The notes under the pieces: model-generated | Told to the model about the DNA's origin: nothing | What the model saw: the letters and a program-made list of their open reading frames with translations, nothing else | The model's database searches: none | Assembly: GCF_020511155.1 (NCBI RefSeq) | Contig: NZ_CP041216.1 | Coordinates: 4,030,001-4,094,000 of the forward strand | Direction: 5' to 3' | Source: Shewanella glacialimarina | Lineage (GTDB): Bacteria; Pseudomonadota; Gammaproteobacteria; Enterobacterales; Shewanellaceae | DNA length: 64,000 nucleotides | Translations under genes and position numbers: made by a program | Shown here: piece after piece, positions 34,968-44,879 of the stretch | Layout of the letters: every line of letters begins with the position of its first letter | Numbering within the stretch: position 1 is the first letter of the stretch

Positions 34968-37330
34968 ATGATGCGTTTTTTATTAGTGATCACATTTGTA
35001 TTTTTAATGCCTACGGCACATCTCATTGCTGCTACTGCAACACAACACACAACGCAACTAACTCTCTCCAAGAAAGCTATAAATGACAACCCCAGTGCTA
35101 ACCTGATTTATCAACAGTTGTTTACAATGCAAAGCCAATTAGCGAGTCTAAATGAGAAACTACAGCAGCAAAAACTACTTAAGAGTGATATTGAACAGTT
35201 CGAAACTGCACTTCAAAACCTAAAACTCAACTGGTTAGTTTACAAACTAAAATAGATGCGCAAGAAAAGCGGCAAGAGATAGAGTTCGCTAATTTTGGAG
35301 GAAGAATTGGCGATACCAAAGATTCATTTAACTGGTGGTTCTTCACTCTTACAATTCTTATCGCTTTTGGTGGCTTTATCGTCTATAAGCATAGTAAAAG
35401 AGAAGCGCAAACTATTGCACAACAGAATATGGAAGACTTCATTCGCGAAAATGCCGAATCGATTTTAGAAAAAGCACAAACTAAATTAGAAAACCAATTA
35501 CGGCAATCAAATTCTGCTGTTGAAACGCTGCAACAATATCTCAAAGAAGCTCATCTGGTCATAGCAGAAAAAAGAAAAGAAGTGGAAAGCGCTGCTGATG
35601 AAGTTCAAAGAGCTATAACTGAAAAACAAGAAGCGACTCCAGAATCATTAAAAATATTGGAAAACAGCACTAAGGGAATTGACAAAAAGCATGCATCAGC
35701 TCAGGAGTATTTTAGCTTAGCGAGTGTAAGCAACGGTAATAAACACTATCGTGAAGCGTTAAAATGGCTGAATTTGGCAATAAATGTATTGAGTGAGGAA
35801 GAAAAATTAAGCTCCCTTTATGCCAAGTTGTTATTCAATAAAGCTCTTGTGTATTGGAGGTTAAAGGAACCTAAAAATGAGATTGAAATTTATAATGAAT
35901 TATTAAAAAATTTTTCTGAATCTAGTAAGGATAATATTCAAGTGCAGGTCGCTAGGACAATGTTGAATAAGGCCCTCACTTTAGGAACGCTTGAAAAACC
36001 ACAAGAAGAAATCGACACCTATGACCTACTCATTAGTCGTTTTAGTGATTCTGAAGTAGAAGCTGTTCAAGCTGAGGTCGCAAGAGCGCTAGTCAATAAA
36101 GGGATGACTTTAGGAACGCTTGAGAAGCCACAAGGAGAAATCGACACCTATGACCTACTCATTAGTCGTTTTAGTGATTCTGAAGTAGAAGCTGTTCAAG
36201 CTGAGGTCGCAAGTGCGCTAGTCAATAAAGGGATTGCTTTAGGAGCGCTTGAGAAGCCAAAAGAAGCAATAGACACCTATGACCTACTCATAAATCGTTA
36301 TAGTGATTCTGAAGCAGAAGCAGTACAAGCTGAGGTCGCAAGTGCGCTAGTCAATAAAGGGATGACTTTAGGAACGCTTGAAAAACCAAAAGAAGCAATC
36401 GACACCTATGACCTACTCATTAATCGTTTTAGTGATTCTGAAGCAGAAGCAGTCCAAGCTCAGGTCGCAAGAGCGCTGATTAATAAAGGGATGACTTTAG
36501 GAACGCTTGAAAAACCACAAGAAGAAATCGACACCTATGACCTACTCATTAATCGTTTTAGTGATTCTGAAGCAGAAGCAGTCCAAGCTCAGGTCGCAAG
36601 AGCGCTGATTAATAAAGGGGTGACTTTAGGAACGCTTGAAAAACCACAAGAAGAAATCGACACCTATGACCTACTCATTAATCGTTTTAGTGATTCTGAA
36701 GCAGAAGCAGTCCAAGCTCAGGTCGCAAGAGCGCTGATTAATAAAGGGATGACTTTAGGAACGCTTGAAAAACCACAAGAAGAAATCGACACCTATGACC
36801 TACTCATTAATCGTTTTAGTGATTCTGAAGCAGAAGCAGTACAAGCTGAGGTCGCAAGAGCGCTGATTAATAAAGGGATGACTTTAGGAACGCTTGAAAA
36901 ACCACAAGAAGCAATAGACGTCTTTGACCTACTCATAGAGCGTTTTAGTCATTCAGGTAACGAACAAACTCAAAAATCTATTACCATTTCTTTAGCTAAT
37001 TCAGCAGAATTAGCTCTATTAGTTGAAACACCCAAACAAGTGTTAATGCGAGTAACTAAAGTTGAAGAATATACAAAAGAAGCAGAAACATTCGCTGTAA
37101 TGCAATTTATCCGCTTTCTGCTGGCAAACAAGACTATTATAGAGGTTTTTTCTGCTATAGCAGCTATCCCAGTTGAGACTAAGTTAACTTGGCACTTTTC
37201 TGAAATAAAGGACTATATCAGCAATAATTTTGAGTCAAAGAAGTTAGAACAGATTCAAGAAATTATTGCTTACTTTGAAAAACATCAGGATTTAGAGACG
37301 CTTAAAAATAAATTAGAATTAGATAAGTGA
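34968..37330 (+). pseudogene. Membrane-anchored TPR protein gene, frameshifted
   Basis: Two frames join into one about 787-residue protein. The first (34968-35255) gives a signal-peptide/membrane start (residues 1-24) and a coiled coil up to ...A-L-Q-N-L-K. The second is open from 35195, carries on as T-Q-L-V-S-L-Q-T-K-I-D-A-Q-E-K, has a membrane helix (F-F-T-L-T-I-L-I-A-F-G-G-F-I-V) and then joins the long frame from 35429 to 37330. One A missing from the run at 35222-35225 explains the switch. The long part has more coiled coil (about 1-65 of that frame), a degenerate TPR, eight 43-residue TPR-like repeats (176-519) and a unique C-terminus. Without repair only the cytosolic part (633 residues from ATG 35429) or a 95-residue stub is made. 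The function is unknown. Confidence 0.75.
35954..36985 (+). repeat. Eight 129-bp tandem repeats encoding 43-residue TPR units
   Basis: Units start at 35954, 36083, 36212, 36341, 36470, 36599, 36728 and 36857. Each encodes R-A-L-I-N-K-G-M-T-L-G-T-L-E-K-P-Q-E-E-I-D-T-Y-D-L-L-I-N-R-F-S-D-S-type sequence. Units 5 and 6 differ by a single base. The last unit diverges after its middle. The low synonymous variation shows recent amplification or gene conversion. Confidence 0.92.
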
Positions 37331-37337
37331 GATAAGT

Positions 37338-37353
37338 GGGCCAGAGTAAACTT
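37338..37353 (-). repeat. Dispersed motif, inverted right flank of the TPR gene
   Basis: GGGCCAGAGTAAACTT on the plus strand, which reads AAGTTTACTCTGGCCC on the minus strand. Confidence 0.7.
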
Positions 37354-37381
37354 AAGCGAAAAACGCTTTTGAATTCTAAAC

Positions 37382-37416
37382 AAAAAGCCCCGATACTGTT
37401 AGGTATCGAGGCTTTC
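37382..37416. terminator. Terminator of groL; right member of the 35-bp direct repeat
   Basis: On the minus strand AAAGCCTCGATA / TATCGGGGCTTT forms a 12-bp stem with one G-U pair, followed by a T-run. It therefore ends groSL. On the plus strand the stem has a C-A mismatch. It repeats 34698-34732 with four differences. Confidence 0.75.
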
Positions 37417-37505
37417 TCTGTTCTTTTACAAGAAATTTAGCTCTAAGCTTCTAGGCTTCAGACAACAATGTATATAGCGCAGGATAAATCGGGTTAGAAC
37501 AAGTC

Positions 37506-37547
37506 GCTTTACCACGACGTTTAGCTTTCTTAAACGAGTGGTGAAGC
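37506..37547 (-). other. Strong two-part hairpin downstream of groL
   Basis: GCTTTACCAC pairs with GTGGTGAAGC (10 bp, one G-T), then after a small bulge CGTTTA pairs with TAAACG around a 7-base loop. It lies 33 bases after the groL stop, before the terminator, in the 3' leader of the operon transcript. It may protect the mRNA 3' end. Confidence 0.6.
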
Positions 37548-37579
37548 AACGCAGTTATCACCGATTTAGACAAGCTAGA

Positions 37580-39256
<1,677 letters not shown>

Positions 39257-39273
39257 CTAATAATACTGGAGGC

Positions 39274-39564
39274 TTAGCCTACAACAGCCATTAGATCTGC
39301 TTCTGACAGGATTAACACTTCTTCACCGTCAATTTTTTCTTTTTTAACGCCATAACCTTCATTGAAGATCACAACATCACCCACTTTAACGTCAAGCGGA
39401 GTCACTGTGCCATTTTCTGAGATACGACCGTTGCCTACAGCAAGGATTTTACCGCGAGTTGACTTTTCAGCAGCGCTACCGGTAAGCACGATGCCACCTG
39501 CAGATTTAGATTCAACTTCTAAACGTTTAACGATAACACGGTCATGTAATGGACGAATATTCAT
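39274..39564 (-). CDS. groS: Co-chaperonin GroES
   Basis: 96 residues, exact family length. The N-terminus is [14 protein letters not shown], the mobile loop is about 16-33 ([14 protein letters not shown]), and [13 protein letters not shown] is typical. It forms the heptameric lid of GroEL. AGGAGAG lies 6 bases upstream of the start. It is the first gene of the operon. Confidence 0.98.
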   Translation of the reverse strand: MNIRPLHDRVIVKRLEVESKSAGGIVLTGSAAEKSTRGKILAVGNGRISENGTVTPLDVKVGDVVIFNEGYGVKKEKIDGEEVLILSEADLMAVVG

Positions 39565-39641
39565 CTATGAACTCTCCTAATGATTTTATGCCCAATATCG
39601 AGGCGGTTTTGATGGAAAAGGCTTTTACCCTTTGATGGTTG

Positions 39642-39674
39642 ATATATGGGGGTGATCCATCACACTTCCAAGGG
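39642..39674 (-). promoter_or_regulatory. Heat-shock (sigma-32) promoter of groSL
   Basis: On the minus strand CCCTTGGAA, 14 bases of spacer, and CCCCATATA. This fits the RpoH consensus CTTGAAA-N13-15-CCCCATnTA. It lies about 80 bases upstream of groS. Confidence 0.85.
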
Positions 39675-39771
39675 CTAACAATAAAAAAACTACAGAATTT
39701 TTAAGTCTGTTTTATTAAAGCTATGCAAACCCTGATAGAATTCGCATCCTTCATTACAAAGCGATGTCACC

Positions 39772-41139
39772 ATGAAAGATAAACACGGGTTGCTTAGTGC
39801 ACCAATTGGTCGTGTTCTGTTTAACATGACCCTGCCTAACCTGATTGGTATTCTCACCATTCTGGGTGGCAGCCTGGTGGACATCTATTTCATTAGCCAG
39901 CTAGGTACAGAAGCCTTAGCGGCGGTCAGTTTTACTTTTCCGGTAACCTTAGTGATTGTCAGTATCGGTATCGGCATAGGTGCCGGTGTATCCACCAATT
40001 TAGGCCGTTTTATTGGCTCTGGCCATGCAGAACAAGCTAAAGTTTTTTTATTCGATACCTTAGTATTAACCTCTGCGATTATCACTTTATTGTGCCTAAT
40101 GGGTGGCTTACTGATTGAGCCATTATTCACCTTGCTGGGCGCGAATGATCGCAGTATGCCTTACATTCATGACTATATGATGTGGTGGTATTTGGGTGCA
40201 CCAGCTTTGGTGGTGGTGATGGTGGGCAATCAAGCATTACGCGCCACTGGCGATACTCGCTCCCCGGCTAAAATTATGATGTTGGCGGCTATTGTCAACT
40301 TGGTGCTAGATCCCTTATTAATATTTGGTTTAGGGCCTTTTCCACGCTTAGAAGTGCAAGGGGCTGCCATTGCTACCACATTATCTTGGATTATTGCGCT
40401 GTTGCTTGCGGGCCGATTGCTGATATTTAAACGTAAGTTATTACATAGTGCCAGCTTAGTCCGCAGCCGTATGGTCGCCAATTGGCGCGCCCTAGCGCAT
40501 ATCGCTCGCCCAGCGGCATTAATGAATTTAATTAACCCCATTGCCAATGGTATTTTGATGGCCATGATAGCCCGTATAGACCATGCAGGTGTGGCGGCAT
40601 TTGGCGCGGGAATGCGCTTAGAGTCGGTATTGCTGCTGGTGGTAATGGCTTTGTCATCAAGTTTAATGCCCTTTATTGCACAAAACTTAGGCGCTGGACA
40701 GCATGTTCGTGCCAAAGCAGCGTTACTTAAATCGTTGCAGTTTATCTTGGTATTTCAAACAATGTTGTATATTCCGATGTATTTTTTTGCCTATCCCATT
40801 GCACAGCAATTCTCTAACGACCCTGTGGTTATTGATTGGCTGACTTTTTATATTATGGCGTTGCCAGCGGCATATGGTCCGCTGGGCATAGTGATTATTT
40901 TTGCCACCAGCTTAAATGCGTATCACCGCCCAATGAGCTCTTTGGTGATAAATTTATGCCGTTTAATGTTGTTAATGCTTCCCTTAGCCGCGTTAGGCTC
41001 GTACATTGGTGGGGTTAAAGGTTTGATGTTGGCGCTACCTGTAACAAACACCCTAATGGGGATAGCCTGTTATATATTGGCAACCAAAATTACTGAGCCA
41101 AATCAACAGACACGCTCGACTCCCATTATTATCGACTAA
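39772..41139 (+). CDS. MATE-family efflux transporter
   Basis: 455 residues and twelve membrane helices in two bundles. It opens with the family-typical P-I-G-R-V-L-F-N-M-T-L-P-N-L-I-G, then L-V-D-I-Y-F-I-S-Q-L-G-T-E-A-L-A-A-V-S. MATE proteins export cationic drugs or metabolites with Na+ or H+. The drug range is unknown. The gene is divergent from groSL. A 14-bp tandem repeat overlaps its stop codon. Confidence 0.93.
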   Translation: MKDKHGLLSAPIGRVLFNMTLPNLIGILTILGGSLVDIYFISQLGTEALAAVSFTFPVTLVIVSIGIGIGAGVSTNLGRFIGSGHAEQAKVFLFDTLVLTSAIITLLCLMGGLLIEPLFTLLGANDRSMPYIHDYMMWWYLGAPALVVVMVGNQALRATGDTRSPAKIMMLAAIVNLVLDPLLIFGLGPFPRLEVQGAAIATTLSWIIALLLAGRLLIFKRKLLHSASLVRSRMVANWRALAHIARPAALMNLINPIANGILMAMIARIDHAGVAAFGAGMRLESVLLLVVMALSSSLMPFIAQNLGAGQHVRAKAALLKSLQFILVFQTMLYIPMYFFAYPIAQQFSNDPVVIDWLTFYIMALPAAYGPLGIVIIFATSLNAYHRPMSSLVINLCRLMLLMLPLAALGSYIGGVKGLMLALPVTNTLMGIACYILATKITEPNQQTRSTPIIID

Positions 41140-41181
41140 ATGTTATCGACTAAATATCATCGACTAATGTCATCGACTCAT
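41131..41181 (+). repeat. 14-bp tandem repeat over the MATE stop codon
   Basis: Four units of ATCGACTAAATGTT-type sequence (41131, 41145, 41159, 41172; the last two shorter). The first unit contains the codons I-D-stop that end the MATE gene, so repeat slippage would only affect the non-coding tail. Confidence 0.8.
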
Positions 41182-41207
41182 TTTCTACACTACTGCATAG
41201 GCATACT

Positions 41208-41624
41208 ATGACGATTCAAAACACCCCACAAACGGATCAATCCTCAGGTATAAAGCGCCCATTTAAAGCGGCTCTGATGTCAGCATTTATTATGCCGGGC
41301 AGTGGGCAAATGTGGCTGGGTAATAAATGGCAAGGCATGGGTTTTATGGCAGTATCGCTGGGGTGTGTGCTGGTATTAATGAACTTTGCCATTGAGCGGG
41401 CGCAAGTGATATCAGAGAAAATTTTAGCTGGCGAAGTTCCATTAGAATACAGTGCAATTTACGCCCAAATAACCCAAGCGCCCGAAGGTGATGCTGCGCA
41501 AGTCGCCGCCTGGATCACCTGGATTTTTGTCGCTAATTGGTTAACCAGCATTGTGACTGCCTATGTTGCTGGTACAAAGACTGATGATAGAAAGATTAGT
41601 GGTAAAAATAGCAGCGATAAATAG
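41208..41624 (+). CDS. Small membrane protein of unknown function
   Basis: 138 residues with two or three membrane helices (about 22-36, 43-62, 105-125). The motif I-M-P-G-S-G-Q-M-W-L-G-N-K-W-Q-G resembles the start of TM2-like proteins. It lies 68 bp after the MATE gene and may share its transcript. No function can be assigned. Confidence 0.7.
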   Translation: MTIQNTPQTDQSSGIKRPFKAALMSAFIMPGSGQMWLGNKWQGMGFMAVSLGCVLVLMNFAIERAQVISEKILAGEVPLEYSAIYAQITQAPEGDAAQVAAWITWIFVANWLTSIVTAYVAGTKTDDRKISGKNSSDK

Positions 41625-41663
41625 CTATGCTGCATAAGCGCTGCATGATAACCGGTCACTAAA

Positions 41664-41684
41664 AAGCCAGCGATAAGCTGGCTT
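41664..41684 (+). terminator. Hairpin terminator
   Basis: 8-bp stem AAGCCAGC / GCTGGCTT with a 5-base loop, A-run on the left and AATATT after. It lies between the small membrane protein gene and fxsA (convergent). Confidence 0.65.
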
Positions 41685-41749
41685 AATATTAAATAAAGAA
41701 TAAGTGAAGTAATAGAGCGCTGATCACTTTAGCTCACACCTTTGATAAA

Positions 41750-42319
41750 TTACTTTTTAGTATCGTCTTTATTGTCTATTTGATGCGTTTCAGGACGTTT
41801 TTGGCTTGGGTCGTCTTTATGCTCAAAATCCCCTTCAAAGGTGTTGTCTTGATCACGCGGTGGCTCAGAAGGCTTTTGTCCAAATGGACCTTGATTAAAT
41901 GGCCCCTGATTAAATGGACCTTGCCGACCAAATCCACCGTGTACTCCGCCATTAGCCATCACCCTCAGCTGTAACCGTTTGTACATAAATGCCGCTACAG
42001 GCGAGCGGGTAAAAGGGGTTAACAACAATAATCCTATCGCATCAGTGACAAAGCCTGGAATGAGCAACAACACACCGGCTGCCGCTAACATCATGCCTTC
42101 TACAATTTCTTGTCCTGGCGCTTCGCCACGTGCCATTTTTTGCTGCACAGTCATTAGGGTGTTCAAACCTTGGCTTCTTACCAATGACACACCAACAATG
42201 GCAGTAAAAAATACTAGGCCGATGGTTGGCCATACACCAAGTGCATCACCAACTTGAATTAATACCGACAGTTCTAAGGCAGGTACAATAACGAACACTA
42301 ATAATAAAATCAAAAACAT
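41750..42319 (-). CDS. fxsA: FxsA cytoplasmic membrane protein
   Basis: About 189 residues from ATG 42319, which has GAGG 5 bases upstream and gives the usual N-terminus M-F-L-I-L-L-L-V-F-V-I-V-P. An in-frame ATG at 42352 would add 11 hydrophilic residues and is less likely. Family segments E-L-S-V-L-I-Q-V-G, S-L-V-R-S-Q-G and G-A-L-L-L-I-P-G-F-x-T-D-like are visible in four helices. The tail has three near-repeats of Q-G-P-F-N. FxsA overproduction suppresses F-exclusion of phage T7 in E. coli. Confidence 0.92.
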   Translation of the reverse strand: MFLILLLVFVIVPALELSVLIQVGDALGVWPTIGLVFFTAIVGVSLVRSQGLNTLMTVQQKMARGEAPGQEIVEGMMLAAAGVLLLIPGFVTDAIGLLLLTPFTRSPVAAFMYKRLQLRVMANGGVHGGFGRQGPFNQGPFNQGPFGQKPSEPPRDQDNTFEGDFEHKDDPSQKRPETHQIDNKDDTKK

Positions 42320-42523
42320 GTAAACCTCGATATAAGAATGATGTTTACCCAATAACTGGCAAATAATCTGCTGTCGATGAAAACTATATGGGGTTTGTCC
42401 GGTCTATTTTCAAGAGACGTCACGAATTTCAAACATAACAGTGAAATCTGTTGCTAAAAATCGTACAGTAAGCCGATATTGACTATTTTAGCTTAAGCTA
42501 ACGTTAAGTTTAACCGAGATACA

Positions 42524-42847
42524 ATGGAAGCTGATTATTTACTGATTTTTTCAACCTGTCCCGATAAGGCCACTGCCGATAGTATCGCCCAGGCATTGAT
42601 TAATGCCAAGCTTGCTGCCTGTGTGCAAATTAGCCAACCTATTGTGTCGGTTTATTATTGGGATAACCAAGTGTGTCAGTCTCAAGAGGTACAATTGCAG
42701 ATAAAATGTCGCGCGTTACATTATCAAGCAATTGAACAATTGGTGATCCAATTGCATCCTTATGAAGTACCAGAGTTAATCGCAACCCCTATTACTCATG
42801 GGTTAGCGCCTTATTTAACATGGATAAAAGAAACCACTCAATCATGA
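42524..42847 (+). CDS. cutA: Divalent-cation tolerance protein CutA
   Basis: 107 residues, normal CutA length. The conserved core is visible: F-S-T-C-P-D, A-A-C-V-Q-I, S-V-Y-Y-W-D-N, and the C-terminal H-P-Y-E-V-P-E-L-I-A-T-P-I. CutA forms trimers and binds copper in vitro. Its stop overlaps the dsbD ATG (ATGA), a conserved gamma-proteobacterial pair. Confidence 0.95.
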   Translation: MEADYLLIFSTCPDKATADSIAQALINAKLAACVQISQPIVSVYYWDNQVCQSQEVQLQIKCRALHYQAIEQLVIQLHPYEVPELIATPITHGLAPYLTWIKETTQS

Positions 42848-44709
42848 AAAAAATATTCGCCTTTGTTTTAACATCTTTACTTTTACTGTCTTCAATCGCT
42901 TTCTCACCACTGGTGCAAAGTGAAGGGGTATTTAGCAAAAGTAAGTTTGATTTTCTAAGCAGTGAACCAGAGCTTTTGCCGGTTAATGAAGCATTCTCAT
43001 TCGATTTTAAGCAGCAAGGCAATCAGTTACTCATTAGCTGGGTGATTGCTGACGGCTACTACATGTACCGTGACAAACTGACCTTTAAAGCTGAAGGCGC
43101 GGTTATTGGTGAAATTAATTTGCCCCGCGGAAAAATCCATAACGACGAATACTTTGGCGAACAAGAGGTATTTTACTCGTTTGTCCAAATCCCTGTTGGT
43201 ATTAAACAAGCCAGTAAAGAAGGCACTTTTAAAGTGACCTTTATGGGTTGTGCGGAAGGGACTTTGTGTTACCCGCCAACCACCCGTGATGTTATTTTAA
43301 CGGAAGTTGCCGCTAACGATGGCAAAGTGGCTCAAGCTAAAAAAGTCATTGGCGCACCAACAGTGTCGGCTAACGACACGGCTGAACAAGCAACTAAAAG
43401 CCCGATTACCCAACAAGACACCTTAAGCCAAATGCTTCAAAACGACAGCTTATTGTGGACCCTGGCAATCTTTTTTGGTTTAGGTATTGGCCTAGCGTTA
43501 ACACCCTGTGTGTTCCCAATGTACCCTATTTTATCGGGTATTATTGTCGGCCAGGGTGAAAAACTGTCTACCGCAAAAGCCTTCACGTTATCGATGGCTT
43601 ATGTGCAAGGTATGGCAATTACCTATTCATTATTAGGCTTAGTGGTGGCAAGTGCGGGGATGAAGTTTCAAGCTGCGCTGCAACACCCCGCTATTTTGAT
43701 TTTCTTAGCGGTGATGTTTGTACTGCTCAGCCTATCTATGTTTGGCATGTATGATTTAAAACTGCCGTCAAAGTGGCAAGAAAAAATGAACGCCATGTCA
43801 AACAACCAAAAGGGCGGCAACTTGATTGGCGTATTCTTTATGGGGGTGATTTCAGGCTTGGTGGCATCGCCTTGTACTACTGCACCTTTATCAGGCGCAC
43901 TCATTTACGTGGCTCAAAGTGGCGATTTACTGCAAGGCTTCTTAGCCCTTTATGTGCTGAGTATGGGCATGGGCGTACCATTATTGGTACTTGGCACATC
44001 GGGTGGCAAAATTCTCCCTCGCGCTGGCGCATGGATGGATGTTATCAAAACTATTTTCGGCTTCTTGCTAATTTCGGTTTCAATCATGATGATTGGTCGT
44101 ATTTGGGTAGGGCTGGTGTCTGACGTATTGTGGTCAATTTGGGCTGTTAGCTTAATCGGTTATTTAATGCATCAGAACAAGTTAACCGCCTTTAACTGGA
44201 AGCAGTCTGTTCGTGGAGTATTATTATTACTCGCTTTACTTGCCAGTTTTTCCTATGGTTTTCAAGCTGTGATGAGTCACTTTGGCTTCCAGGTACCTGG
44301 GATTAACCAAACCGCTAATAATGGTACTGCACAAGCTGATGCGCACCACTTTATTAAGATTAAGTCGTTAGATGATTTAGCGGTTGAATTAGATAAAGCC
44401 AGCATCAGTGGTAAAACTGTCATGTTAGATTTGTATGCTGATTGGTGTGTCGCCTGTAAAGAGTTTGAAGCGATTACATTCGCCAATAGTGATGTGCTTG
44501 AACGCATGAATAAAATGGTTATCTTGCAAGCCGATGTGACCAAAAGCGATGCAATTGATATCGAGTTACTTGAGCATTACGGTGTGCTTGGTTTACCGAC
44601 TTTGCTGATGTTTGATAAAAATGGTGATATACGTGATGATCTTCGTGTAACTGGCTTTATGGGCCCTAAAGATTTCGCTAATCACTTAGATTTACTGCTT
44701 AAAGAGTAA
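42844..44709 (+). CDS. dsbD: Thiol:disulfide interchange protein DsbD
   Basis: About 621 residues from ATG 42844, chosen because it overlaps the cutA stop (ATGA) and begins a clean signal peptide (M-K-K-I-F-A-F-V-L-T). An upstream in-frame start at 42820 would lie within cutA. The periplasmic N-terminal domain has the pair in G-C-A-E-G-T-L-C-Y. Eight membrane helices carry the cysteines in T-P-C-V-F-P-M and S-P-C-T-T-A-P. The C-terminal thioredoxin domain has C535-V-A-C538. It moves electrons from cytosolic thioredoxin to periplasmic DsbC and cytochrome c maturation. Confidence 0.96.
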   Translation: MKKIFAFVLTSLLLLSSIAFSPLVQSEGVFSKSKFDFLSSEPELLPVNEAFSFDFKQQGNQLLISWVIADGYYMYRDKLTFKAEGAVIGEINLPRGKIHNDEYFGEQEVFYSFVQIPVGIKQASKEGTFKVTFMGCAEGTLCYPPTTRDVILTEVAANDGKVAQAKKVIGAPTVSANDTAEQATKSPITQQDTLSQMLQNDSLLWTLAIFFGLGIGLALTPCVFPMYPILSGIIVGQGEKLSTAKAFTLSMAYVQGMAITYSLLGLVVASAGMKFQAALQHPAILIFLAVMFVLLSLSMFGMYDLKLPSKWQEKMNAMSNNQKGGNLIGVFFMGVISGLVASPCTTAPLSGALIYVAQSGDLLQGFLALYVLSMGMGVPLLVLGTSGGKILPRAGAWMDVIKTIFGFLLISVSIMMIGRIWVGLVSDVLWSIWAVSLIGYLMHQNKLTAFNWKQSVRGVLLLLALLASFSYGFQAVMSHFGFQVPGINQTANNGTAQADAHHFIKIKSLDDLAVELDKASISGKTVMLDLYADWCVACKEFEAITFANSDVLERMNKMVILQADVTKSDAIDIELLEHYGVLGLPTLLMFDKNGDIRDDLRVTGFMGPKDFANHLDLLLKE

Positions 44710-44757
44710 ATGACTCTCAGCTCGTGGCAGTATCGACACAATAGACGCTTACCAATG

Positions 44758-44796
44758 AAAACAAGCGACTTTTTCAATAAAGTCGCTTGTTTTGTA
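44758..44796 (+). terminator. Terminator of cutA-dsbD
   Basis: 15-bp stem AAAACAAGCGACTTT / AAAGTCGCTTGTTTT with loop TTCAAT, followed by TTTGTAAT. Confidence 0.85.
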
Positions 44797-44879
44797 ATAT
44801 GAGCATCATTTTCCCCAGATGCTGGTTTTTCTTATACAATGTTAAGCATCTTTGCCTTAATTAACCATAATGGAGTGCT

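Noticed and set aside
35222..35228. Programmed -1 frameshifting in the TPR gene
   Set aside because: The site (CTA-AAA-C) lacks a classical X-XXY-YYZ heptamer and no clear downstream pseudoknot was seen; a plain mutation or read error is simpler. Kept only as an alternative.
35954..36985. Regular repeats as a CRISPR array
   Set aside because: The units are 129 bp, contiguous without variable spacers, and keep one reading frame; they code for TPR repeats.
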